A program made the position numbers and the translations under genes. Source: Aliarcobacter sp. (GTDB taxonomy: Bacteria > Campylobacterota > Campylobacteria > Campylobacterales > Arcobacteraceae). From it: DNA of 55,680 nt. Position 1 is the stretch's first letter, and the number at the start of each line of letters is the position of its first letter. Below, piece after piece: positions 25,981 to 34,414 of this stretch. Where the stretch lies: NCBI GenBank assembly GCA_028703945.1, contig JAQVLW010000003.1, positions 1 to 55,680 on the forward strand, read 5' to 3'. Below the pieces are notes generated by a model. That model was not told the DNA's origin and did no database searches. It was given only the letters and a program-made list of their open reading frames with translations.

Positions 25981-26493
25981 TTATGCTACCTTTTTAAGAA
26001 CAATATTTGCTAACTCTTGTTGAGTTAATTTAATATTTTCAGAACTTAATAGCTCTTCAAGAACTTCAGTAACAACTTCTTTTTTAGCTTTTGATATTTC
26101 AACTTTCATCATTTCTTCCAAATTTTTATTTAGATTTACAATGTCAGAATCAACAGCAGTTGCAACTTTTTGTTTAACTGAATCTATATCAGCTTTTGCA
26201 CCATCAATAATCTCAGTAGCAATTTTTTTTGCTTCCTCTAATTTTTTCTGTGCATCTTTAACTTTATCTTGAGAAGCCTTTAAAGTATCTTGTACTTTGT
26301 CAAGTTCTCCTTGAATAGATAAAGATCTTTCAGCAAAAAATGCTTTAATCTTATCAGCAAGTAAATACCATAAAATTCCAGCAAATATTATAAAGTTAAC
26401 GGTTCTTTGAACTAAATCAGTTTCTACCGCACCTTCGTTTGCAAGTAATGCAACTGGAACTAAAGCCAACCCAAGTAATAATATTCTTTTCAT
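25981..26493 (-). CDS. atpF: ATP synthase F0 b subunit
   Basis: The 170-residue stalk protein begins with a signal-like hydrophobic stretch (MKRILLLGLALVPVALLANEG) followed by a second membrane helix (VNFIIFAGILWYLLADKIKAFF at about residues 30-52) and a long charged helix (about 60-165) that dimerises with b'. The extra N-terminal hydrophobic segment is common in Campylobacterota b subunits. AAAGGG precedes the ATG. It lies between atpF' (15-base gap) and atpH. Confidence 0.95.
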   Translation of the reverse strand: MKRILLLGLALVPVALLANEGAVETDLVQRTVNFIIFAGILWYLLADKIKAFFAERSLSIQGELDKVQDTLKASQDKVKDAQKKLEEAKKIATEIIDGAKADIDSVKQKVATAVDSDIVNLNKNLEEMMKVEISKAKKEVVTEVLEELLSSENIKLTQQELANIVLKKVA

Positions 26494-26508
26494 ATTTCAA
26501 TCCCTTTA

Positions 26509-26931
26509 TTAAATTGAGCTAAGCTTAGCTTTTAGGCTCTCATTAAATTGAGGCATAGAAGATACTAAAGAATCTCTTAGAGCTTTAGTCTCGTCTTGTA
26601 AGTTTTTAGTAAATTCCGCAGATTTTACTTCTAAATTAGATTTAGCACTTGCAAGTTTTGCATCAGCACTATCCTTTGCTTCCTTATAAGCTTGTTCTCT
26701 AATTGCAGCTGCCTCTTTTTTTGCTTTAGCAATAATATCATTTGCTTCGGCTAATAAACCATCAACATCTGCACCGTTTGATTTCGCATCTTCTAAATCT
26801 CTTTTTATAGAAGCTGTTCTATCATCCATATGCTTTAGTAATGGTTTGAAAAGACAACTGTTTAGTCTAGCAACAACTAAAAGAAAGATGATACCAGAGC
26901 TAAGCAATAATACAGGACTTATGTCTAACAT
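26509..26931 (-). CDS. atpF': ATP synthase F0 b' subunit
   Basis: The 140-residue protein has one N-terminal membrane helix (SPVLLLSSGIIFLLVVARLNSCLF) and a long Ala/Lys/Asp-rich helix (DRTASIKRDLEDAKSNGADVDGLLAEANDIIAKAKKEAAAIREQAYKEAK) typical of peripheral stalk subunits. It pairs with AtpF to form a b/b' heterodimer, as in Campylobacterota and photosynthetic bacteria. GGAGGAA precedes the ATG. It is the first gene of the ATP synthase run; the a and c subunit genes are not in the window. Confidence 0.95.
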   Translation of the reverse strand: MLDISPVLLLSSGIIFLLVVARLNSCLFKPLLKHMDDRTASIKRDLEDAKSNGADVDGLLAEANDIIAKAKKEAAAIREQAYKEAKDSADAKLASAKSNLEVKSAEFTKNLQDETKALRDSLVSSMPQFNESLKAKLSSI

Positions 26932-27045
26932 TCATTCCTCCATATTTTTTACAGTTTAGTTTAACTAAAACTCTATCATTTTAACAAAACTAACTATAAA
27001 ATTATATTAAAAAAAAATATTAGCTTAGATTTTTTTTGGATTTTG

Positions 27046-27903
27046 TTACGATTGGATATTAAAGTAACTAATTATTTTATCAACATCTTCTTGTGAATTA
27101 AATTCTATCTTGAAATAATTTTTTTCTATTTTTACTTTTAAACTATTTTCTTTTAATTTTTCCACAATATTATTAAGAGGGGTGAAGTTATAAGCATCTT
27201 TTGGCTTATCTTTTTTAGGTTTTTCTATATCTTTTTCTTTTAATTCTTTTACTAATTTTTCAGTTTCTCTAACTGAAAGTTTTTGACCAACTATCGAATC
27301 ACAAACCATTTTTTGTTCATCATTTGTAAGTCCTAACATAATTTTTGCATGTCCTGCACTAATCTTGTCACTTGCTAAAAATTGTTGTACATATGAGTTT
27401 AATTGTAACAATCTTAAAGTATTAGTAATAGAAGTTCTACTTTTAAATACTTTTCTTGATAATTCTTCATGGGTAATACTATGTTCATTTAGTAACTGTG
27501 CGTAACAATATGCAAGTTCAATTATATTTAAGTCATCTCTTTGAATATTTTCTATTAATGCTAATTCTCTTAATTTAAATTCATCAGTATCAATAATAAT
27601 AGCTTTAATTTTTTCTATATTTGCAAGTTTATGAGCTCTTAATCTTCGCTCCCCTGCAACTAAAGTATAAGTACTGTCTTGATTTTCTATTACAATTATT
27701 GGTTGCAATAGACCATGTTCTTTTATAGATTCACTTAAATCATTTAATTTTTCTTCATCAAATATTTTTCTTGGCTGATTTGGATTGGCTTTTATAGCTG
27801 TTACTTCTATTTTAAAAACGCCAGATTTGTTACTTCTTGTTGAATTCTCATAAGCTGATTCAACTTCTCCCAATAATTCTCCTAATCCTCTACCTAATGC
27901 CAT
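27046..27903 (-). CDS. parB: Chromosome partitioning protein ParB
   Basis: The 285-residue CTPase/DNA-binding protein has the ParB N-domain with IKANPNQPRKIFDEEKLNDLSESIKEHGLLQPI near residue 37, the CTP-binding VAGERRLRAHKLA near 105, the helix-turn-helix (ITHEELSRKVFKSRTSITNTLRLLQL at about 140-165) and a C-terminal dimerisation region after a Lys-rich linker. It spreads from parS sites and guides origin segregation with ParA. No parS (TGTTTCACGTGAAACA-like) was found in the window. It starts 26 bases after parA. Confidence 0.97.
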   Translation of the reverse strand: MALGRGLGELLGEVESAYENSTRSNKSGVFKIEVTAIKANPNQPRKIFDEEKLNDLSESIKEHGLLQPIIVIENQDSTYTLVAGERRLRAHKLANIEKIKAIIIDTDEFKLRELALIENIQRDDLNIIELAYCYAQLLNEHSITHEELSRKVFKSRTSITNTLRLLQLNSYVQQFLASDKISAGHAKIMLGLTNDEQKMVCDSIVGQKLSVRETEKLVKELKEKDIEKPKKDKPKDAYNFTPLNNIVEKLKENSLKVKIEKNYFKIEFNSQEDVDKIISYFNIQS

Positions 27904-27929
27904 ATTATTTTCCTACTAATAAAAATTAA

Positions 27930-28706
27930 CTAACCTGCGATTGCTCTTGCTAAATGTGTATATGCTTTTGTGCCACTTGAATTTGTGTCATATAACATAA
28001 TTGGTTTCCCAAAACTAGGACTTTCTGCTAATTTTACATTTCTTGGAATTACAACATAAGAATTATCATCTATTTTAAATAGTTTATTTTCAAAATGTTG
28101 TGCTAAATCTGCAAATACTTGTTTTGATAAATTATTTTGAGCACTATACATTGTTGGTAAAAATCCTCTAATTTGTAAAGATTGATTTATTGTTTGTTTT
28201 ACCAGTTTTATAGTATTTAATAATTGTGCTAACCCTTCTAATGCAAAAAATTCACATTGAATTGGAATTAAAACAGATGTTGATGCACTTAATGTATTTA
28301 TTGTAATTGGACCTAGTGCTGGAGGCGAATCAATAATAATATAATCAAAATCTTTTTTTATAGGATCAATTTTTCTTTTTAATACTAATTCTCTTTCTTT
28401 AGTATTTTTATAAAACTCTTTTTCAATTCCAACTAGTCCAATATTTGATGGAGCTACTTTTAAATTTTCAATTTCAGAATCTAAAATAATTTCACTTAAT
28501 TCTTTTGTTCCTAACATTACATGGTAAATATTATATTCATAAGTATCCCTATGAAAACCTAATGAAGTTGTAGCATTTGCTTGAGGATCCGCATCAATTA
28601 ATAATACTCTTTTACCTTCTAGTGCAAGTGCCGCACTTAAATTTACAGCGGTCGTAGTTTTACCTACACCACCTTTTTGGTTAGCTATTGAAATAATTTC
28701 TGTCAT
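27930..28706 (-). CDS. parA: Chromosome partitioning ATPase ParA (Soj)
   Basis: The 258-residue Walker-type ATPase shows the deviant P-loop IANQKGGVGKTTTAVNLSAAL at the N-terminus, LLIDADPQANAT near residue 35 and the Walker B YIIIDSPPALGPIT near 120. No N-terminal DNA-binding extension is present, so it is the chromosomal Soj type. Its ATG overlaps the birA stop (ATGA at 28703-28706), so birA, parA and parB form one translation-coupled unit leading into the atp genes. Confidence 0.97.
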   Translation of the reverse strand: MTEIISIANQKGGVGKTTTAVNLSAALALEGKRVLLIDADPQANATTSLGFHRDTYEYNIYHVMLGTKELSEIILDSEIENLKVAPSNIGLVGIEKEFYKNTKERELVLKRKIDPIKKDFDYIIIDSPPALGPITINTLSASTSVLIPIQCEFFALEGLAQLLNTIKLVKQTINQSLQIRGFLPTMYSAQNNLSKQVFADLAQHFENKLFKIDDNSYVVIPRNVKLAESPSFGKPIMLYDTNSSGTKAYTHLARAIAG

Positions 28707-29338
28707 CTTAAACTAAATACCTTTTTATTGTTTACTTGAATAGATCCATCTTCATTTAATATTACATTTTGAAGAGAAACTTTTTGATTGTCGATGGTCG
28801 TTTGGAACTTTTTGCTATGTTGGAATTCTATCTTAAACTCACTAAATATTTGCTTCCAAAAAATCTTTTTTTCTAATTTAAAAAAATAACTTTCTAACAT
28901 ACTATTTGTGTCAATATTAATATCAAGTTTTCCAAAATCTTCACTAACATTTTTTAAATTTATTCCTATTCCACAATAAATTAAATTTTTTGAAACCGTA
29001 GTGATTGTTCCTCCAATTTTTTTATCATTTACATAAAAATCATTTGGCCATTTTAACCATACTTTTGAACCCATCTGCTTCAAAATATCTTTTAAAAGAT
29101 AAGAAAAATATATTGAACTACTTTGTAATGGTAAATCATTTGGTAAAAATTCTTTATCAACAACGAAAGAAAAAAAAACATTACCCTCTTTTCCTATCCA
29201 AGAATTTCCTCTACTTCCAATTCCTTGTGTTTGAAAATCAGATAAAATACATAAAGGTTCACAATAACCATTTTCCAAAATATAATCTTTTATATATCTA
29301 TGAGTTGAATCAACTTCTTTTAATTTTATTATTTTCAT
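28703..29338 (-). CDS. birA: Biotin--[acetyl-CoA-carboxylase] ligase (no HTH domain)
   Basis: The 211-residue enzyme activates biotin to biotinyl-AMP and attaches it to carboxylase carrier proteins. The glycine-rich biotinyl-AMP loop is QTQGIGSRGNSWIGKEGN at about residues 41-58, and the biotin-site block is WLKWPNDFYVNDKKIGGTI near 93. There is no N-terminal helix-turn-helix, so it is not a transcriptional repressor. The C-terminal domain is short. Either ATG 29338 (MKIIKLKEVDSTH, the family start) or ATG 29353 could be used; neither has a good ribosome binding site. It overlaps parA by 4 bases. Confidence 0.9.
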   Translation of the reverse strand: MKIIKLKEVDSTHRYIKDYILENGYCEPLCILSDFQTQGIGSRGNSWIGKEGNVFFSFVVDKEFLPNDLPLQSSSIYFSYLLKDILKQMGSKVWLKWPNDFYVNDKKIGGTITTVSKNLIYCGIGINLKNVSEDFGKLDINIDTNSMLESYFFKLEKKIFWKQIFSEFKIEFQHSKKFQTTIDNQKVSLQNVILNEDGSIQVNNKKVFSLR

Positions 29339-29402
29339 ATTTTTATTATACATAATAAAAATAGAAGAGTTAATTAAATATAATCAAAGTAAAAAGGTCA
29401 TT

Positions 29403-30296
29403 ATGTTAGAACCAGTTTTACCAATTGCTATCTATTTAATTCTAGGTTATATCTTTAAAATAATCTATCAAGATAATTCGAAACAACTAATTGAATTTAT
29501 TATTTACTTTTCACTACCAGGTATTGTTTTTTCAAAAATCTATCCATTAGTTCTTGATATAAAAATATTAAATTTAATTTTAATGTTTATTTCTTTCATT
29601 CTTTTTAATCTTCTTCTTGCTTATTTTGTAGGTAAAATGATGAAATTAAACCGTATTTTATTGGCTACTTTTATGATTATGGCTACTTTTGGTAATACTT
29701 CATTTATTGGTTTTTCTTATATTGAAGCCTTTTATGGAGAAGATTATATAGTTTATGGATTGATATATGATTTATTTGGTTCATTTTTACTTTTAGTTTC
29801 AATTGGAATGTTTATCATAACTTGGGGCGCTGGTAAAAAGAATAATATTACTCATATTTTTAAAAGTATATTTTTATTTCCGCCATCACTTATGTTTTTT
29901 ATAACCATTCTTGTAAAATATTTTGAAGTTCCAAATTTTCTAATACTAACTTCTCAAACAATTGGTTCAACACTTGTTCCAATTGCAATGATTGCAATTG
30001 GAATGAAATTAGAACTTAAACATATTTTTGCGAGATTTCATATTGTTTCAGTGGCTATGATTTTAAAAATGATTGTTGTACCAATACTTGTATTAATAGG
30101 ATTTCATTATTTTTATGGATTAAACCAAACTTGGGTTAAAGTTACAATAATTGAAGTTGCTATGCCTCCAATGACAATGGCTACAGTTTTAGCAATAAAA
30201 GGTGGTTTAGATGAAAAACTTGCAATAAATTCTTTGGTTTTAGGAGTTTTATTAAGTTTATTAACAATAACTTTATATACATCTTATTTAGCGTAA
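29403..30296 (+). CDS. AEC family (auxin efflux carrier-like) transporter
   Basis: The 297-residue integral membrane protein has about ten hydrophobic segments with two Gly/Pro-broken repeats (MLEPVLPIAIYLILGYIFK at the start; FGNTSFIGFSYIEAFYG near 100; IGSTLVPIAMIAIGMKLEL near 195; EVAMPPMTMATVLAIKGG near 265). This is the AEC/BASS-like fold; family members export or import carboxylates such as malate, but the substrate is unknown here. AAAAAGG precedes the ATG. It is the only plus-strand gene within the long minus-strand rplU-to-slyD block, divergent from birA and convergent with fmt (7-base gap). Confidence 0.85.
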   Translation: MLEPVLPIAIYLILGYIFKIIYQDNSKQLIEFIIYFSLPGIVFSKIYPLVLDIKILNLILMFISFILFNLLLAYFVGKMMKLNRILLATFMIMATFGNTSFIGFSYIEAFYGEDYIVYGLIYDLFGSFLLLVSIGMFIITWGAGKKNNITHIFKSIFLFPPSLMFFITILVKYFEVPNFLILTSQTIGSTLVPIAMIAIGMKLELKHIFARFHIVSVAMILKMIVVPILVLIGFHYFYGLNQTWVKVTIIEVAMPPMTMATVLAIKGGLDEKLAINSLVLGVLLSLLTITLYTSYLA

Positions 30297-30303
30297 ATAT
30301 ACG

Positions 30304-31224
30304 TTAAATAAGTATCGAATTTATCTCTAATCTTTGACCTCTAATAAAATCAATAGAATTAATTGCTTTTTTTGAAGGAGCTTGTAATGTCTTAATTCTT
30401 AAGCTTCCTTTTTTACAACCAATAACTATAAAATCATTTTTTATCTCTAAAATTTGACCTTGATTATTTATAGATATTTCATCATTTAATTCAATATCTT
30501 TTAATTTTAATTCTGATTCTAAAAAAATCCCTGGCCAATAAGAATAAGCTTTATATTTTAAATAAAGTTTTTTAGCATCAAAAAAATCTACTAAACCATC
30601 TTCTTTTTTAATCTTTTTACAAAAGCTAACTTCTGATTCATTCTGCTTTATTGGTTTTATATTTTCAAAATTATCTAAAGTTGCAATTGTAAGTTTTGCA
30701 GCAATTTGAGATAACTTGTCAAATGCAGCAGAGACTTCCATAGTAGGAGTTATTTTTAGATACTGTAATCCTAAAATATCTCCACTATCAAGACCTTCTT
30801 CCATAAGCATAGATGTAACACCTGTATAAATATCATTATTTAAAAGTGATTCTTGAATTGGACTTGCTCCTCGATATTTTGGTAGTAGTGATGCGTGAAG
30901 ATTTATACAAGGAGCAATATCTAAAATATCTTTTGGCAGTATTTGACCATAAGCAGCAACAATTATAAAATCAGGATTTAACTCTTTTATTTGTTTTGTT
31001 ACTTCTTCATTATTTCTTAATTTTTGAGGTTGAAAAACAGGAATATTTATATTTTCATCAATACAATATTGTTTAATTGAAGGTGGAGTTAAGATTTGTT
31101 TTCTTCCCACTGGTTTATCAGGTTGCGTAAATAATCCTATAATTTCATACTTACTATTTAACAACTCTTTAAATATTTCAGTAGCATAATCAGGAGTTCC
31201 CATAAATAAAATTTTTTTACTCAT
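30304..31224 (-). CDS. fmt: Methionyl-tRNA formyltransferase
   Basis: The 306-residue enzyme formylates initiator Met-tRNA. The N-terminal formyltransferase domain (about residues 1-205) contains LFMGTPDYATEIF, INLHASLLPKYRGASPIQ near residue 108 (catalytic Asn-x-His), and the conserved MEEGLDSGDIL near 142; the C-terminal OB-like domain runs to the end. Length matches the family (about 305-315). It begins 9 bases after proB in obgE-proB-fmt. Confidence 0.97.
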   Translation of the reverse strand: MSKKILFMGTPDYATEIFKELLNSKYEIIGLFTQPDKPVGRKQILTPPSIKQYCIDENINIPVFQPQKLRNNEEVTKQIKELNPDFIIVAAYGQILPKDILDIAPCINLHASLLPKYRGASPIQESLLNNDIYTGVTSMLMEEGLDSGDILGLQYLKITPTMEVSAAFDKLSQIAAKLTIATLDNFENIKPIKQNESEVSFCKKIKKEDGLVDFFDAKKLYLKYKAYSYWPGIFLESELKLKDIELNDEISINNQGQILEIKNDFIVIGCKKGSLRIKTLQAPSKKAINSIDFIRGQRLEINSILI

Positions 31225-31233
31225 ATCTATTCC

Positions 31234-32004
31234 TTATTTTTTTGTTTGAAAAATTGTTCCGCTTTTATGATTTCCATCAACTAAAAAATCATAAGCATTA
31301 GTCAAATCGAAACCTGAAGATAGATACATCGGAATATCTCTTTTCATTAAAAAATCCGCTGCCTTTAATTTTGTTACAATTCCACCTGTTGCAAATTCTG
31401 AATTCGCAGAGTGTTTCATTTCTAGTTCATCAGTACTTATTTCAAAAACATTTTTTTGTAAAATTGCATCTGCAAATTCCCTTGGATTTTTGTTATAATA
31501 CCCATCAACATCAGACAATATTGCTAACATATCTGCATTAAAATAATATGCAACATGCGCTGCTAATTGGTCATTATCACCAAAAACTAACTCATCAGTA
31601 GCAATTACATCATTTTCATTTATAATTGGAAGAATTTTATTTTCTAAAAGTATCTCCATAACATTTTGAGCATTTTTAGTTCTTTTTCTTGAATCAAAAT
31701 CATCTGCAATAAATAGCATTTGAGCACATGTAATATTATGTTCTTTAAATCTTTTTTTATAATTTTTTAATAGTAGCGGTTGACCAATAGCAGCAAGTGC
31801 TTGTTTATTTACAACTATTTTTTTATCGAGTTTTAAAGAAGTATATCCAGCACCAACAGCTCCTGAAGATACTAATATTACTTCAAGATTTTTTTCATTT
31901 TTTAATTTTGCAATTAAATTTACTAAATTTGCCATTCTATCAAGGGCTAGTTGCCCATCTTGAGTTAATACTGCTGTTCCTACTTTAATAACTAATCTTT
32001 TCAT
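31234..32004 (-). CDS. proB: Glutamate 5-kinase (no PUA domain)
   Basis: The 256-residue enzyme phosphorylates glutamate in the first step of proline synthesis. The amino-acid kinase fold is clear: [12 protein letters not shown] at the start, [11 protein letters not shown] near residue 46, [25 protein letters not shown] near 132, and [11 protein letters not shown] near 166 followed by [13 protein letters not shown]. coli ProB is 367 residues because of a C-terminal PUA domain that is absent here, as in other Campylobacterota. Its ATG overlaps the obgE stop by 4 bases. Confidence 0.95.
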   Translation of the reverse strand: MKRLVIKVGTAVLTQDGQLALDRMANLVNLIAKLKNEKNLEVILVSSGAVGAGYTSLKLDKKIVVNKQALAAIGQPLLLKNYKKRFKEHNITCAQMLFIADDFDSRKRTKNAQNVMEILLENKILPIINENDVIATDELVFGDNDQLAAHVAYYFNADMLAILSDVDGYYNKNPREFADAILQKNVFEISTDELEMKHSANSEFATGGIVTKLKAADFLMKRDIPMYLSSGFDLTNAYDFLVDGNHKSGTIFQTKK

Positions 32005-33092
32005 TTATCCTGTTCCAATAAATTATATAACGCAAATCCAAGTGGTTTAAGGTTTAATTTTGTTAAAGATGAAATTGGTAAAACAAAATATGGTTTTGTA
32101 TTATCAAATCTTGAATAAATTAAATCTTGAACAAAATATGAATAATCTCCTTCAAATTTAAATTCATTTGATTTTGTAGGTTCTAATCCAATATCTTTAA
32201 TAAACTTATCTATGTCTTCTTCTAAAGTTTCACCAAAATATCCATCAATTTTACTTAATACAATTGCAAAATTTCTTTTTGATAATTCACCTGAAAATTT
32301 AGCAACTTCTTCTTTTAATACTCTATATTGGTCAATCATTGTTCTGTAATTTGCAACATCAATTACAAATAAAAGTGTTTTTGTTCTTTCAATATGTTTT
32401 AAAAACTCTAAACCTAAACCTCTTCCTTCACTTGCACCATCAATAATTCCTGGAATATCTGCCATTACAAAAGAGTTGTAATTCCCAACTTCAACAACAC
32501 CTAACTTTGGTGTTAACGTTGTAAATTCATAATTTGCAATCTCAGGAGTTGCATTTGAAGTAACTGAAATTAGAGTTGATTTTCCAACATTTGGATAACC
32601 AACAAGTCCAACATCTGCAATTAGTTTTAATTCTAATCTAATACTTCTAACTTGTCCTGGAAGTCCTGGTTGAAAATATGTTGGTCTTTGATTTCTTGAA
32701 TTTTTAAAGTGAGTATTACCTAATCCACCTTTCCCACCTTCTAAAAATAAAACTTTTTCTCCAAGCTCTAACAAGTCAAAAAGAACTTCATTTGTTTCGT
32801 CATCAATAACTTGAGTTCCAGGAGGTACTACTAAAACAAGTGATTCTCCTGACTTTCCAGTCATTCTTCCACCTAAACCTTGATCACCATTATCTGCTTT
32901 AAAGTATTTTCTACCTTTGTAATTTGATAATGTATCAGTATTGTTGTCTACTAAAAAATAAACATCTCCACCTCTTCCACCATCTCCACCATCTGGTCCA
33001 CCTTTAACAACAAATTTTTCTCGTCTAAATGCTGCACATCCCTGTCCACCTTTTCCAGATGTAACTGAAAATCTAGCGCTGTCTATAAACAT
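32001..33092 (-). CDS. obgE: Obg GTPase (CgtA)
   Basis: The 363-residue GTPase is involved in late 50S ribosome assembly and stress control. The N-terminal Obg fold is glycine-rich ([32 protein letters not shown]) to about residue 158. The G domain follows with G1 [13 protein letters not shown]2 [13 protein letters not shown]3 DIPGIIDGA and G4 SKID. No extended C-terminal domain beyond the family minimum. It sits 146 bases after rpmA beyond a terminator and overlaps proB, the usual rplU-rpmA-obgE-proB order. Confidence 0.97.
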   Translation of the reverse strand: MFIDSARFSVTSGKGGQGCAAFRREKFVVKGGPDGGDGGRGGDVYFLVDNNTDTLSNYKGRKYFKADNGDQGLGGRMTGKSGESLVLVVPPGTQVIDDETNEVLFDLLELGEKVLFLEGGKGGLGNTHFKNSRNQRPTYFQPGLPGQVRSIRLELKLIADVGLVGYPNVGKSTLISVTSNATPEIANYEFTTLTPKLGVVEVGNYNSFVMADIPGIIDGASEGRGLGLEFLKHIERTKTLLFVIDVANYRTMIDQYRVLKEEVAKFSGELSKRNFAIVLSKIDGYFGETLEEDIDKFIKDIGLEPTKSNEFKFEGDYSYFVQDLIYSRFDNTKPYFVLPISSLTKLNLKPLGFALYNLLEQDK

Positions 33093-33184
33093 ATAACTTT
33101 CCTTTTAATAAATAATTAAAAACTAAAAGCAAAATTCTAACTTCTACTGTTAACTTTTAATTAGTTATGTTAATTTTTAAATAA

Positions 33185-33218
33185 AAAAAGGGTGTAGGCA
33201 AAGCCATACACCCTTTAA
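33185..33218. terminator. Terminator after rplU-rpmA
   Basis: AAAGGGTGTA-GGC pairs with GCC-A-TACACCCTTT around an AAA loop, and the minus-strand exit reads CCCTTTTTTTATTT. It lies about 20 bases after the rpmA stop and would separate ribosomal protein expression from obgE. Confidence 0.88.
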
Positions 33219-33238
33219 AGAAATCAATTTATCCAGAA

Positions 33239-33493
33239 TTACGAAGCGTAAACTGAAACTTTTTTTCTCTTTTTATCTTTAATTTCAAATTTAACGACAC
33301 CGTCAATTAAAGAATAAATTGTATGATCTTTACCCATACCAACATTTTGACCTAAATGTACTTTAGTACCTCTTTGTCTAATAATGATATTACCAGCTCT
33401 TACAACTTCACCACCATATTTCTTAACACCAAGTCTTCTACCAGCTGAATCTCTATTATTCTGTGTACTTCCCTGACCTTTTTTGTGAGCCAT
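33239..33493 (-). CDS. rpmA: 50S ribosomal protein L27
   Basis: The 84-residue protein starts [28 protein letters not shown], the standard L27 N-terminus that reaches the peptidyl-transferase centre, without the cleaved N-terminal extension found in Firmicutes. AGGAG precedes the ATG. It begins 28 bases after rplU and ends before a strong terminator. Confidence 0.99.
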   Translation of the reverse strand: MAHKKGQGSTQNNRDSAGRRLGVKKYGGEVVRAGNIIIRQRGTKVHLGQNVGMGKDHTIYSLIDGVVKFEIKDKKRKKVSVYAS

Positions 33494-33520
33494 AGTTCTT
33501 CTCCTTAACTTTTGTTATGC

Positions 33521-33838
33521 TTATGCAGCGATTTTAATAATTCTAATTTTAGTGAAGCTTTTTCTAAAACCTCTTTTTAATTTAGAATCTTTTCTTCTTC
33601 TTTTTTTGTAAATAATTACTTTTTTAGCTCTATTTACACCTGTACCATCTAATACTACAACTGCTTCAACCTTTGCGTTTGCAACTGCATCACCAATTTT
33701 TAATTCACCATCGTTTATTGCTAAAACATCAGTAATTTCTAAAGTTTCTTTTGCAGCTTTACCAGTATAATCAACATCTAAGATATCACCCTCAGAAACT
33801 TTATACTGTTTTCCACCACACTTGATAATTGCGTACAT
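33521..33838 (-). CDS. rplU: 50S ribosomal protein L21
   Basis: The 105-residue protein opens MYAIIKCGGKQYKVSEGDIL and ends with the basic KKRRRKDSKLKRGFRKSFTKIRI segment that binds 23S rRNA, both typical of L21. AGAGGA precedes the ATG. The gap of 115 bases to ridA upstream probably contains its promoter (a GATACTAT stretch is a candidate). Confidence 0.99.
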   Translation of the reverse strand: MYAIIKCGGKQYKVSEGDILDVDYTGKAAKETLEITDVLAINDGELKIGDAVANAKVEAVVVLDGTGVNRAKKVIIYKKRRRKDSKLKRGFRKSFTKIRIIKIAA

Positions 33839-33953
33839 TTTTCTTCCTCTAATTCAATTCAATATGCCAAGTTGATATATTCACATATAACTCTATTTTT
33901 CGAACCGGAATAGTATCTTATTTTAGTTTAAACTTTCTTTAAGCCTTCGCTTT

Positions 33954-34337
33954 TTAGCAATAATCATTTGCAATTGCTATTGCATCTATCATTATCATTG
34001 AATTCATGGGTAATGCTTTTACTGATATTGTACTTCTTGCTGGTTTATGTTCACCAAAAGCTTCAGCAAATAATACATTAACAACTCCAAAATCTCCAAT
34101 ATTTTCTAAATATACAGATATTTTTATAACTTTTTCCATACCACTATTTGAATCTTCTAATAATGTTCTTAAATTAGACAGCGCCTGTCTAGTTTGAACT
34201 TTTATGTCTCTTTCTAATATAGTACCATCTAATGAAATGGGTACTTGTCCTGATGTATAAATAATTCCATTTATTTTTACAGCAGGAGAATATGGACCTA
34301 TTGCTAGAGGTAAATTATCACTTGCAATAAATTTCAT
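33954..34337 (-). CDS. ridA: RidA/YjgF family enamine/imine deaminase
   Basis: The 127-residue trimeric enzyme hydrolyses reactive 2-aminoacrylate formed by PLP enzymes. Conserved positions include LPLAIGPYSPAVKINGIIYTSGQVP at the N-terminus and HKPARSTISVKALPM near residue 100 with the catalytic Arg. Length equals E. coli RidA (128). It lies between dnaG and rplU on the same strand, with 77 bases from dnaG. Confidence 0.95.
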   Translation of the reverse strand: MKFIASDNLPLAIGPYSPAVKINGIIYTSGQVPISLDGTILERDIKVQTRQALSNLRTLLEDSNSGMEKVIKISVYLENIGDFGVVNVLFAEAFGEHKPARSTISVKALPMNSMIMIDAIAIANDYC

Positions 34338-34414
34338 TTATTATCCTTATCTTTTTATAATTTATAGAATTTTACAAAAAATAAACTGCTAATTAAATAA
34401 ATTTAAAAAATTAA

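Noticed and set aside
33885-33912. GGTTCGAAA on the minus strand upstream of rplU
   Set aside because: No flanking complementary arms or cloverleaf; it is a chance match in a leader region.
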